A DNA stretch of 13,401 nt from Rickettsiales bacterium (GCA_027489915.1 JAIXZB010000016.1:1-13401), one strand, 5' to 3'; counted from the stretch's first letter, positions 1 to 7,196 are shown. Numbers and translations are program-made. Notes: a model not told the origin generated them from the sequence alone.

Positions 1-201
1 CTGGGCATCACGCACGATAAAACCATCGCCATCGGCGACGGAGCCAACGACCTCCCCATGCTGCACGCCGCAGACTTAGGCATCGCCTACCACGCCAAAC
101 CCGCAGTCGAGGCCGAAGCCCAACACATCATCCGCTATAACGATTTAACCGCACTGTTGCATGTTCTCGGAATTCCAAAAAACGAGTGGGTTGAGAACTA
201 G
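1..201 (+). CDS. serB: Phosphoserine phosphatase SerB, C-terminal fragment
   Basis: This is the 3' end of a gene that enters from the left edge in frame 1; 66 codons and a TAG stop are visible. The product would be a HAD-superfamily phosphatase that hydrolyses O-phosphoserine to serine, the last step of serine synthesis in the cytosol. The visible part holds HAD motif IV, GDGANDLPML (fragment residues 13-22), whose acidic residues help bind Mg2+, followed by GIAYHAKPAVEAEA, a stretch typical of SerB. Its position convergent with the Do protease and hflKC block is a common alphaproteobacterial arrangement. The stop lies in CTAG (198-201), which also provides the stop of the opposing gene. The N-terminal domain and the catalytic DxD motif are outside the window, so another HAD enzyme cannot be fully excluded. 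Confidence 0.88.
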   Translation: MGITHDKTIAIGDGANDLPMLHAADLGIAYHAKPAVEAEAQHIIRYNDLTALLHVLGIPKNEWVEN

Positions 202-1010
202 CGGCCAACTGTCTGCACAACTAACGCATCAAGCGTCTTCAAAACAGGTTTGATTTTCCTATCGATAGGAACACCCCTTACGGTATTCACTTTCACAAAA
301 GCAATACGCTCTAAACCCTCATGCCTTGTACGTACGCTGTTCATAGCTTCGTCAATCAAATGCACACATTGCATCGCCATTGCTTTATCTTTATGCCGTG
401 CAGACACAAATCCATCTTTCATCACTTCCGAAAAATCTTCTGCAATCTTAAGCGCCTGTGTACGGCTTACCGTCTTGTCAGATAAAGCACGTTGGTCAAT
501 AAACTGCATAGTACTGCTATCAGGATGATACATAATATTACCGTCATTTGAATCCAAACCAAATCCAGAATAAGCAGCGCGGTATGCGTCCTCAAAAAGT
601 CCCTCAAACGGATTCTTTTGCGTTCTTAGAAAATTCTGCACTATCAGCGAAGGTAATGCATCTAAATGCTTTTCCATCCATTTTTGCATAGATTGACCAG
701 GCACATGCCGCATAATAGCAATCACTGGATTTTCTATATCAGCTTCACTCACCAACAAAAATTGCCCGAATGCAATTCCAGAAGGCAATGATTTGGGAGG
801 AGTAAGATGGGAAGTATGCTTAAATACGGTACGTAACATACCCGGCGATAGTTTGTTGCTTACACGCAGCACATAGTCCTTCAACTCGGGAACAGTAAAA
901 CGATGCACATTTGCAAAAGTCCCTGTTGCCAGAGGTTGTTCCTTGAGCGCAGACTCAATTGCCTCAGCAAGGTTTTGCGGGGTGTGTTCTGTTAAATCGT
1001 CTTTTGCCAT
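198..1010 (-). CDS. Protein-kinase/aminoglycoside-phosphotransferase-like protein, unknown substrate
   Basis: This is a 270-residue protein with ATG start at 1010; no good ribosome binding site is visible. I do not recognise a named family, but the motif order looks like a kinase fold. There is a glycine-loop-like ATGTFANVHRF (28-38), a strand with a basic residue YVLRV (46-50) where kinases carry the ATP-binding Lys, a hinge-like VIAIMRHVPG (96-105), a catalytic-loop-like LDSNDGNIM (152-160; candidate base D153, candidate metal-binding N158), and FIDQR (170-174; candidate second metal-binding Asp D172). There is no signal peptide or membrane segment. The two lines I counted are about 40-45% G+C, against about 57% for a line in the adjacent protease gene, which suggests later acquisition. 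It sits between degP and serB. The fold call is inference from motifs; the substrate is unknown. Confidence 0.72.
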   Translation of the reverse strand: MAKDDLTEHTPQNLAEAIESALKEQPLATGTFANVHRFTVPELKDYVLRVSNKLSPGMLRTVFKHTSHLTPPKSLPSGIAFGQFLLVSEADIENPVIAIMRHVPGQSMQKWMEKHLDALPSLIVQNFLRTQKNPFEGLFEDAYRAAYSGFGLDSNDGNIMYHPDSSTMQFIDQRALSDKTVSRTQALKIAEDFSEVMKDGFVSARHKDKAMAMQCVHLIDEAMNSVRTRHEGLERIAFVKVNTVRGVPIDRKIKPVLKTLDALVVQTVGR

Positions 1011-1076
1011 ACATAGTAATGTACCAGCAAAGGGTTAAGGCTTGATGACAACGTTAATATACTGATTTTATTATCA

Positions 1077-2543
1077 TTACCGCACAGGCAACGTCACAAA
1101 CACCAAATCCGTACCACGTGCCACGCGCAGCAGCACAAACCCGCGTTTATTCGCCCTTGCCTGCTTCACCAGCGCTGCAAACGTTTCCACCGTATCCACG
1201 CGCTGCTGGTTCACATCCAAAATCACATCACCCTGCAGCAGATTTTTCTCCCCCGCCACGCTACGTGGATCAACCCCCACTACGAGTAATCCGTACTCTG
1301 CATTCGGAATATTAAATTGCTGCTTAAGCGAGCGCGTAAGCGGCTTGAGTGCCATACCAAGCACACGTTCACCACCTACCACACCTTCGAGGCTTTCCTC
1401 GCCTTCCATCGGTAATTTAGCAAGCGCTTCATCATCAGGCAGCTCGCCCAATTTCACCGTGTAACGTTTGGTTTCACCGTTTCTCCATACCGTCACTTCC
1501 GAACGCTCGCCAATCGGCGTATCCGCTACAATACGCGGCAAGCTGCGCGTCTGGTTCACTTCCTTACCATCAAACGCAAGTATCACATCCCCCGCCTGCA
1601 AGCCACTGCCTGCAGCAGGCCCACCTGCCGTAATATCCAGAACCAGCGCCCCTTTGGTATCTTTTAACCCAATCGATTGCGCCACTTCATCCGTCACCGG
1701 TTGAATCTTCACACCAAGCCAGCCACGGTGGATTTTCCCTGTCTTACGCAACTGCGAAATCACGGGCTCAGCAAGGCTCGAGGGCACCGCAAACCCAATA
1801 CCGATATTGGTTCCCGTCGGTGAAAAGATCGCCGAGTTCACACCAATCACTTCACCCTTCATATTAAATAACGGCCCACCCGAATTGCCACGGTTAATCG
1901 CTGCATCGGTCTGGATAAAATCATCATACGCACCCGCATTAATATTGCGCCCACGCGCACTCACAATCCCTGCGGTGACCGAACCACCAAGACCAAACGG
2001 GTTACCAATCGCCACCACCCAGTCACCCACACGCGCCGCATCCGAATTGCCAAAAGGGACAAATTCCAGCGCCTCTTTCGCATCCACTTTAAGCAGCGCC
2101 AAGTCGGTTCTGGGGTCACGGCCAATAATCTTTGCTTTCAATTTACTGTCATCATGAAATGTCACCATCACTTCAGTGGCATCCGCAATCACATGATTAT
2201 TGGTCACAATGAAGCCATCTTCCGAAATCACAAATCCCGAACCAAGCGATGTCACCTTGCGCGCAGGCTGGCTGCGCTGCATGCCACCAAAGCCTCGAAA
2301 CAATTCGCGAAATGGCGCCATTTGTGGGTCGTTCTCAAGCTCTGGCGGCAAACCCTGAAATTCCATCGCACGCGGCGCTTTTATTTTCTGCGTGGTCGAA
2401 ATATTCACCACCGCCGGCACCAGTGGCGCAATCACATCCGCGAATCCCGCTGGAGCATTTGCATCCGGCACCCGTGCAAGCACAACACTTGGCAACATCA
2501 CCATCATCACAAAAGCAACAAATCCACGCATATTTCTATCCAT
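1077..2543 (-). CDS. degP: Do-family (DegP/HtrA) periplasmic serine endopeptidase
   Basis: This 488-residue trypsin-like protease with two PDZ domains degrades or refolds misfolded envelope proteins. A signal peptide is visible: MDRNMR, a hydrophobic stretch at 7-22, and VLA near residue 23 as a likely cleavage region. The catalytic triad is H117 in TNNHVIAD, D147 in TDLALLKV and S221 in RGNSGGPLF. PDZ1 spans about 275-365 and PDZ2 about 393-485. The LA loop (about 59-97) is short, more like DegQ than E. coli DegP, so degQ would be an equally fair name. It starts 116 nt after hflC and is co-directional with hflK-hflC, consistent with an envelope quality-control operon. M5 is an alternative start; the Shine-Dalgarno before M1 is only AGAG. 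Confidence 0.95.
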   Translation of the reverse strand: MDRNMRGFVAFVMMVMLPSVVLARVPDANAPAGFADVIAPLVPAVVNISTTQKIKAPRAMEFQGLPPELENDPQMAPFRELFRGFGGMQRSQPARKVTSLGSGFVISEDGFIVTNNHVIADATEVMVTFHDDSKLKAKIIGRDPRTDLALLKVDAKEALEFVPFGNSDAARVGDWVVAIGNPFGLGGSVTAGIVSARGRNINAGAYDDFIQTDAAINRGNSGGPLFNMKGEVIGVNSAIFSPTGTNIGIGFAVPSSLAEPVISQLRKTGKIHRGWLGVKIQPVTDEVAQSIGLKDTKGALVLDITAGGPAAGSGLQAGDVILAFDGKEVNQTRSLPRIVADTPIGERSEVTVWRNGETKRYTVKLGELPDDEALAKLPMEGEESLEGVVGGERVLGMALKPLTRSLKQQFNIPNAEYGLLVVGVDPRSVAGEKNLLQGDVILDVNQQRVDTVETFAALVKQARANKRGFVLLRVARGTDLVFVTLPVR

Positions 2544-2634
2544 TATCTCTGTTAGTCGAGGACAGTATGTCCGAGTCAGCCTTGAGCGTCCTCATTGCGG
2601 AGGCCAGCAGGCCGAAGCAGGAGGTTAACGTAAC

Positions 2635-2668
2635 AATAATTAGATAACACCTGTGTTATCTAATTATT
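2635..2668. repeat. 34-bp palindrome at the hflC stop codon
   Basis: Two perfect 16-nt arms, AATAATTAGATAACAC (2635-2650) and its exact complement (2653-2668), are separated by CT. The structure contains the hflC TAG stop (2660-2662) and the last two Asn codons. It is AT-rich with no clear U-tract, so it may act as a transcript-stabilising or attenuating hairpin between hflC and degP rather than a classical terminator. The rest of the 116-nt gap holds no recognisable gene. The small DUF2065 membrane gene often found here in alphaproteobacteria is absent. Confidence 0.85.
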
Positions 2669-3568
2669 AAGTTCGCGCAAGAATCCAGAATCGGGGGAGA
2701 GTACCATAGTCGTATCATCCTTCGAAATCGTCGCGCGGTATGCCTGCATCGAACGGTAAAAGCTGAAAAACTCTGGGTCTTGTCCAAACGATTTCGCATA
2801 AATCCGCGCCGCTTCCCCGTCGCCTTCCCCGCGAATCGTCTCCGATTTCCGCTTCGCATCCGCGATCAATTCCGTACGTTCGCGCTCAGCGCCTGAGCGT
2901 ATTTCAATCGCTTTTTCTTCCCCCTCAGCGCGGAAACGCTGCGCTTCTTTGGTGAAGTTTTTGCGCATCCGTTCATAGGTCGATTGCGAAATATCCAGTG
3001 GCAAATCCGCGCGCATAATCCGCACATCCACCACCTCAATCCCAAAGCCCTGACTGTCCGAACCATCGGTCGCATCTACCTTACCCGTCTGCGCTTGGCG
3101 ATTCACCAACACCTGAATCTCCTCCATAATCTGCGCCCGCTTATCCGAAAGCAAATCGGTGAGTGAGTAGTTCGCAAGCGTTCTACGCATGCCTGAAGTC
3201 ACAATGCTCGCCAAACGGCTCTTCAAATTTTCCTCATTTTTCACCGCCTGATAAAACTGCACAGGGTTGGTAATGCGGTAGCGCACAAACGCGTCAATCA
3301 CCACGCGCTCTTCCACATCTGCTGTGCGGTTGCGCGTAATCAATTCGGTCGGTGGCGCTTCAAAATCAAGCAGCCGTTTATCAAAACGCATAATGTTCTG
3401 AATAAACGGAATCTTGAACGAAAGCCCAGGCTCGCGCACCACGCGCTTGATTTCCCCAAACTGTAACACCAACGCCTGCTGCGCCTGATTCACCACAAAC
3501 ACGCTATTGAAAAAGAGGAACAACACTGCCCCCAGCCCAAACATGGTTTTTACAAGTATCTTCGGCAT
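2660..3568 (-). CDS. hflC: HflC, SPFH-domain regulator of the FtsH protease
   Basis: This 302-residue membrane protein pairs with HflK to form a large assembly around the AAA+ protease FtsH, with most of the chain on the periplasmic side. It has a short N-terminal transmembrane segment (about 8-26, GLGAVLFLFF), then the SPFH core opening QQALVLQFGEIKRVVREPGL, then a long charged helix (about 210-255, rich in EGEEKAIEIRSGAERER-type repeats), and the typical C-terminal block FFSFYRSMQAYR. A small insert (TGKVDATDGSDSQ) precedes FGIEVVDVRIMRADLP and may be a lineage-specific loop. The gene starts 5 nt after the hflK stop, with AAGGG in GGAGTAAGGGAT serving as ribosome binding site, so the two are almost certainly one transcript. 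Its stop codon is inside a palindrome. Confidence 0.96.
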   Translation of the reverse strand: MPKILVKTMFGLGAVLFLFFNSVFVVNQAQQALVLQFGEIKRVVREPGLSFKIPFIQNIMRFDKRLLDFEAPPTELITRNRTADVEERVVIDAFVRYRITNPVQFYQAVKNEENLKSRLASIVTSGMRRTLANYSLTDLLSDKRAQIMEEIQVLVNRQAQTGKVDATDGSDSQGFGIEVVDVRIMRADLPLDISQSTYERMRKNFTKEAQRFRAEGEEKAIEIRSGAERERTELIADAKRKSETIRGEGDGEAARIYAKSFGQDPEFFSFYRSMQAYRATISKDDTTMVLSPDSGFLRELNN

Positions 3569-3573
3569 ATCCC

Positions 3574-4686
3574 TTACTCCGTCTTAGGCTTGGGTTGGCT
3601 CATCGCAGGCAAAGGCAATACAGGCACCACGCCCTGCCCACCTGATTTTTGCTCAACAATCACTTTGTTCATGCCCTTAAACACCTGCTCCATAGTTTCT
3701 AAATACATGCGTTTCTTGGTCACATCCTTGGCAAGCCGATACTCTGCATACACACTGCCAAACCGCGCTACATCCCCCTTCGCCTCGGCAATGACACGAT
3801 TTTTATACGCCTCAGCTTCCTGCACCATTTTCACCGCTTCCCCTTTGGCACGCGGCAAAATATCGTTGCTATAGCCCTCCGCCACACTTTCCGCGGTGGC
3901 CTTATCCTGCTCGGCGCGCTTCACATCCTGAAACTCGTCAATCACGGGCTTGGGCACATCAGGTCTACTCAAGTTCACCGCAATCACTTCAATACCCGCA
4001 TCGTAACTATCCAAAATCTCCTGCATAATTTTCTGCGTATCATCCGCAATTTTCGATTGCGCCGAGGTGAGAATTTCCTCGAGCTTATTGCGCCCAATCA
4101 CTTCACGCATCGCACTTTCGGCAACCGCACGCACCGTGCCCACAGGCTCACGAATACTAAAGAGAAAATTCTGCGGCTTGGTTGCATCAATTTTCCACTG
4201 CACCTCAAAATCGATATTCACAATATTGCGATCCCCCGTCAGCATCAGGCTTTCCTTATCCGCAACCGCACCACTGCCCGAACCAATCTCCACCTTGTTC
4301 ACCGAAGTGACTGCAGGCACCAGCACCGTTTCAATCGGGTAGGGAAAATGGTAATTCAAACCAGGGTTTGTCGTGCGGTGATATTCTCCAAACCGCAACA
4401 CCACTCCCAGCTCATCCGAATTCACACGGTAAATGCCCGAGCCCAGCCACAACACCAGTACTGCAAGTAATCCCAGAAACACCACGCGTTTTTCATTGCC
4501 ATCATCGGGCGAAAACACCGCGCGCATTTTTTCCTGCTGCTTGCGAATCATCTCCTCAAGGTCTGGCCCGCCCTTATCGCCGCCGCCTCCACCCGAGCCA
4601 CCGCCACTACCAAACGGCCTACCCGCCTGATGTTTGCGCGGCTTACCCCACGGGCTGTCTTTGCGCCCATTATCATTATCTGCCAT
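3574..4686 (-). CDS. hflK: HflK, SPFH-domain regulator of the FtsH protease
   Basis: This is a 370-residue partner of HflC and the first gene of the hflK-hflC-degP operon. The cytoplasmic N-terminus is polar and glycine-rich (GSGGGSGGGGGDKGG, about 26-40), as in other HflK proteins, followed by PDLEEMIRKQQEKM. A transmembrane segment (about 68-86) precedes the SPFH domain (from YRVNSDELGVVLRFG), which contains the family signature LTGDRNIVNIDFEVQW (149-164). A long helical region (about 255-335) is followed by a proline-rich tail ending PKPKTE. The start ATG at 4686 is preceded by a TAG codon in frame, so the protein cannot extend upstream; the nearby AGGGAC is a modest ribosome binding site. 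A sigma70-like promoter lies upstream. Confidence 0.96.
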   Translation of the reverse strand: MADNDNGRKDSPWGKPRKHQAGRPFGSGGGSGGGGGDKGGPDLEEMIRKQQEKMRAVFSPDDGNEKRVVFLGLLAVLVLWLGSGIYRVNSDELGVVLRFGEYHRTTNPGLNYHFPYPIETVLVPAVTSVNKVEIGSGSGAVADKESLMLTGDRNIVNIDFEVQWKIDATKPQNFLFSIREPVGTVRAVAESAMREVIGRNKLEEILTSAQSKIADDTQKIMQEILDSYDAGIEVIAVNLSRPDVPKPVIDEFQDVKRAEQDKATAESVAEGYSNDILPRAKGEAVKMVQEAEAYKNRVIAEAKGDVARFGSVYAEYRLAKDVTKKRMYLETMEQVFKGMNKVIVEQKSGGQGVVPVLPLPAMSQPKPKTE

Positions 4687-4704
4687 GCGAGTCCCTATCT
4701 ATGC

Positions 4705-4732
4705 TTGTACGAAATGCAATTCCTCCTAGATA
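4705..4732 (+). promoter_or_regulatory. Candidate promoter of mrp
   Basis: TTGTAC (4705-4710) and TAGATA (4727-4732) are spaced by 16 nt. The -10 overlaps that of the divergent hflK promoter, so the two would compete for polymerase. Consensus match is moderate, and mrp has no well-placed Shine-Dalgarno (AAGG at 4749-4752 is 16 nt from the ATG). Confidence 0.35.
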
Positions 4733-4756
4733 TAGGGGACATAGAATCAAGGTCAA
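4729..4756 (-). promoter_or_regulatory. Candidate sigma70-type promoter of hflK-hflC-degP
   Basis: On the minus strand, TTGACC (4756-4751) and TATATC (4734-4729) are separated by 16 nt, placing transcription start near 4722 and a leader of about 35 nt before hflK. This is inferred from consensus only. Confidence 0.5.
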
Positions 4757-4768
4757 GCAGCACCCGAA

Positions 4769-5932
4769 ATGAATACGCACTCCGAAATCCACAATGCCGT
4801 GCGCGCGCGGCTAGAAGGGCTTAACACCGAAAACGGCGCCCCCCTCATCGCATGCATCAGCGGCATCACCCTTCGCGGCGATACATTGGGATTCATTCTG
4901 GAAACCACTGCGGAAGAAGCCCCACTGCTCGAAGCCACCTGCCAACGCGCCCTTGCCCCACTTGCAAAAACCATCACCATCATCTGCACACAGCACGCCA
5001 CAGAACCTACCGTAACACGCCCACCTCCTGCGCGCCCAGCGAACTATAACGCCACACCCCTGCCGCATGTCGGGCGCATCATCGCTATTGCCTCGGGCAA
5101 AGGCGGGGTAGGCAAATCCTCGCTCACCGTCCTGCTCGCCCATGCGCTTGCAGCAGCTGGCCACAGCGTCGGCATAGTCGATGCCGATATCCACGGCCCA
5201 TCCATCCCCCGCATGCTCGGCCTTGTGCCCACACCCCCCACCGTGCGTGATGGGCTCATGATTCCCGCATTCGCCCACGGCATCATGGCCAATTCCATTG
5301 GCTTAATTGCAGGAAAATCCGCCGCCATCTGGCGTGGCCCCATGGTCAGCAAAGCCCTAACCCAGCTGCTCCGCGGCACCAACTGGCACCCTCAATTTTC
5401 ATCAGTCCATGATGAAAAAAGCCATGTCAAACATGACCAGATACTAGAAGTGCCTACGCGCAAACAAAGGAGTGTAGCGGCGCTACATGACTGCAGTGTG
5501 CACAGAAACGACGACGCAGATGGTCATGTTTCACATGGCGAAACCATACTCCTCATAGACCTGCCCCCCGGCACGGGCGACATCCAACTCTCCCTCATGC
5601 AAGCCGTCCCTGTAAGTGCCGCCATCATCATCACCACCCCGCAAGAAATCGCGCGCATCGATGCCCACAAAGCCGCCACCATGTTCCAAAAACTGAACAT
5701 CCCCATCCTAGGCATTGTCGAAAATATGAGCTACTTGGAAACACCAGAGGGCACCCGCCTCACCCCCTTCGGCATGGGCGGTGGCCAGCAGTTAGCAGAT
5801 AGCTTTAGCGTCCCCTTACTCGCCCAACTACCGCTAGACCCCGCCTTAGGCCTTGCCCTAGACAACGGACAAAAACCGCCCCACAGCCTATGTGAAGCGG
5901 TTTCAAAATTGCTACAAAAAATCAACTATTGA
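4769..5932 (+). CDS. mrp: Mrp/ApbC Fe-S cluster carrier ATPase with a 49-residue in-frame insertion
   Basis: This is a 387-residue cytosolic P-loop ATPase of the Mrp/NBP35 family, which carries Fe-S clusters to apoproteins. The N-terminus (about 3-75) resembles the DUF59/MIP18 domain. The deviant Walker A is SGKGGVGKSS (109-118; signature K111 and P-loop K116). Then come VGIVDADIHGPS (134-145), WRGPMVSKAL (188-197), the switch II motif LLIDLPPGTGD (261-271) and GIVENMSYL (315-323). The C-terminal CxxC of many Mrp proteins is replaced by ETPEGTR, which I believe also occurs in alphaproteobacterial members. Between W206 and D264 there are 57 residues where the family normally has about 8. Removing about 49 residues (208-256) leaves NWHGETILLIDLPPG, of canonical length. 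The extra segment is a palindromic DNA element read through without stops. The ORF is intact, so I call it functional, unproven. Confidence 0.93.
   Translation: MNTHSEIHNAVRARLEGLNTENGAPLIACISGITLRGDTLGFILETTAEEAPLLEATCQRALAPLAKTITIICTQHATEPTVTRPPPARPANYNATPLPHVGRIIAIASGKGGVGKSSLTVLLAHALAAAGHSVGIVDADIHGPSIPRMLGLVPTPPTVRDGLMIPAFAHGIMANSIGLIAGKSAAIWRGPMVSKALTQLLRGTNWHPQFSSVHDEKSHVKHDQILEVPTRKQRSVAALHDCSVHRNDDADGHVSHGETILLIDLPPGTGDIQLSLMQAVPVSAAIIITTPQEIARIDAHKAATMFQKLNIPILGIVENMSYLETPEGTRLTPFGMGGGQQLADSFSVPLLAQLPLDPALGLALDNGQKPPHSLCEAVSKLLQKINY
5390..5536 (+). repeat. Palindromic repeat element (copy 1) inserted in frame in mrp
   Basis: The 147-nt insert adds exactly 49 codons to mrp; its ends are inferred from the expected Mrp length and could shift by a codon. 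It holds two inverted repeats. The first is TTTTCATCA (5396-5404) with TGATGAAAA (5410-5418), a perfect 9-bp stem with a 5-nt loop. The second spans 5421-5539: arms GCCATGTCAAACATGACCA (5421-5439) and its complement (5521-5539) pair at 18 of 19 positions, with one C/C mismatch at position 8. A central hairpin, TGTAGC-GGC-GCTACA, lies at 5473-5487. The core matches the intergenic copy at 7197-7315. The translated peptide is hydrophilic (rich in H, D, R, S). Mechanism and family are not known to me; it resembles Rickettsia palindromic elements in behaviour. Confidence 0.85.
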
Positions 5933-6618
5933 CGCAGAGGGGTGTTGCCTCTTTCGCTAGGCACATTTGGCCTCTCAACCACTGGTGGCGTTTGCTCTGG
6001 CGCGAGCGATGGCTGACGCGCACCCTGCTCAATCTGCCGAGTAGCCTCTGCAAGATACGCATCCAGATTCACAGGCTGCCCGCTGCGATCTGTTGGTGCA
6101 ATGCCCGATCTTTCCACTGCAACCCGCATACCGTGTGTTGCCAATTCAAGATTCACAGCACTTGCACGCCCATTCATGGCACCAAGCGTTACATTACGCG
6201 CCTCATTTACAAACGGAAGTAATTCACTCGCAAGCTCTGGCTTCTGATTAGCAATAATAGTCATATTCCGCGCAAGGTTTGCTGCTGCACTGGCGGCATC
6301 AATACGCGTTGGATTCGCAACGGTATTCACACCGTTATTACCATAATTTGGCCGATTCAGAAATTCTGGATAATTCAATCCTTGTCCCGTACGTGCAATA
6401 TGACTCACATCCTGCAAGGCCGCATCTGCAATTCGACCAGACTGGCCTAACAATGCTGCATTAACCTGTTCCCGAGTAGCAAGTCCCATAGCCACAGCTT
6501 TATCACCAAAAAATTGCCGTGCAGGGTTATCATTCACCGCCTGCACTTGCTCGCGCGTAAGCCCTAACATTCCGCCAATTTGCGGCACACCAGGTAATTG
6601 CGATTTATAATCCGTCAT
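5926..6618 (-). CDS. Hypothetical cysteine-free protein with GLxxREQV helical repeats
   Basis: This is a 230-residue protein of unknown function. The ATG at 6618 is chosen over the upstream TTG at 6639 because GGAG sits 5 nt before it. No signal peptide, membrane segment or cysteine is visible. Two related motifs occur near the N-terminus, MLGLTREQVQAV (17-28) and AMGLATREQVNAAL (43-56). The second, in FFGDKAVAMGLATREQVNAA, resembles the small helical N-terminal module of GspE/PilB-type ATPases, but no ATPase domain follows, so the similarity may only be structural. The middle (about 105-170) is helical and Ala/Asn-rich. The tail (about 203-230) is proline-rich and polar and looks disordered. 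Its stop overlaps the end of the convergent mrp by 7 nt. It is divergent from the 133-residue membrane protein. Confidence 0.75.
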   Translation of the reverse strand: MTDYKSQLPGVPQIGGMLGLTREQVQAVNDNPARQFFGDKAVAMGLATREQVNAALLGQSGRIADAALQDVSHIARTGQGLNYPEFLNRPNYGNNGVNTVANPTRIDAASAAANLARNMTIIANQKPELASELLPFVNEARNVTLGAMNGRASAVNLELATHGMRVAVERSGIAPTDRSGQPVNLDAYLAEATRQIEQGARQPSLAPEQTPPVVERPNVPSERGNTPLRQ

Positions 6619-6678
6619 AACATCTCCATTCCTAATCAAAGTAATGAATTTTTAAGCTATCCCTTAAACATTAAAATT

Positions 6679-6706
6679 ATGTTACGACGGCACAAATCAC
6701 AGTCAA
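6679..6706 (-). promoter_or_regulatory. Candidate promoter of the 230-residue hypothetical gene
   Basis: On the minus strand, TTGACT (6706-6701) and TAACAT (6684-6679) are 16 nt apart, giving a leader of about 55 nt. CATAAT (6681-6676) is an alternative -10 at 19 nt. Consensus-based only. Confidence 0.45.
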
Positions 6707-6716
6707 TTTCACTGAT

Positions 6717-6751
6717 TTGTCACATTCTGCAACCCTAGCGCATGCTATGCT
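6717..6751 (+). promoter_or_regulatory. Candidate promoter of the glycine-zipper gene, very short or no leader
   Basis: TTGTCA (6717-6722) is followed 18 nt later by CATGCT (6741-6746) and overlaps a better -10, TATGCT (6746-6751). Either -10 puts transcription start within about 5 nt of the ATG at 6758, and no Shine-Dalgarno is present, so a leaderless mRNA is plausible. Confidence 0.35.
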
Positions 6752-6757
6752 GCGAGC

Positions 6758-7159
6758 ATGATAAAAGATATTCTATATACAGTAGCAGGAGCAGTGACTG
6801 GCCCCGTAGGCGGCGCAGTCGCAGGATATTTATACGCCCGCGAAGAAAATAATCTCGCCCGGATGCAAGGATTGCCCGAAACCAAAAACCCCCTCACCAG
6901 CGCATTAATAGGCATGGCAGGTGGAATGATATTTGGCCTTGGCGGAGCCTATTACGGCAATCAATTATCGAAAGCCCAAGACCGCACTGAACAATTCATG
7001 AACACAGGCCAATTAACGCATAAAGCACCTACACCCATCGAACGCGAAATGCATAAACTCGAAGGCACGGTGAACAACGTAACCCAACCGCACGCATCAC
7101 ATTGGCAAGATAAAATCACCACCGAACGCGCAGCGCCCACCCAAGCAACCCAGCGCTAA
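6758..7159 (+). CDS. Small glycine-zipper inner-membrane protein, unknown function
   Basis: This is a 133-residue protein I cannot assign to a named family. It has two hydrophobic helices rich in small residues: about 5-25 (TVAGAVTGPVGGAVAGYLYA) and about 46-68 (LTSALIGMAGGMIFGLGGAYYG). GxxxG-like spacing suggests tight helix packing or oligomerisation. A short polar loop with KNP links them, and a hydrophilic tail (about 70-133) with EREMHKLEG follows. There is no cleavable signal peptide and no cysteine. No Shine-Dalgarno precedes the ATG, and the candidate -10 is close enough for leaderless translation. It is divergent from the 230-residue gene across a 139-nt promoter region and convergent with yqhA, with a palindromic element between them. 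Glycine-zipper hairpins occur in channel and toxin-like proteins, but nothing specific supports that here. Confidence 0.7.
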   Translation: MIKDILYTVAGAVTGPVGGAVAGYLYAREENNLARMQGLPETKNPLTSALIGMAGGMIFGLGGAYYGNQLSKAQDRTEQFMNTGQLTHKAPTPIEREMHKLEGTVNNVTQPHASHWQDKITTERAAPTQATQR

Positions 7160-7196
7160 CTGCAATGCGAAGCAAGCCCTAAAATACAAAAACTGT

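Noticed and set aside
4719..4728. A strong AGGAGG on the minus strand upstream of hflK, with a six-codon TTG frame after it
   Set aside because: It is 37 nt from the hflK ATG, too close to the TTG, and lies at the predicted transcription start; probably chance.
5387..5536. Intein, intron or frameshift scar in mrp
   Set aside because: The insert is far too short for an intein or group I/II intron, shows no splicing motifs, and keeps frame without stops.
5731..5790. Missing C-terminal CxxC in Mrp as a sign of decay
   Set aside because: As far as I recall, alphaproteobacterial Mrp proteins often lack it; all nucleotide-binding motifs are intact.
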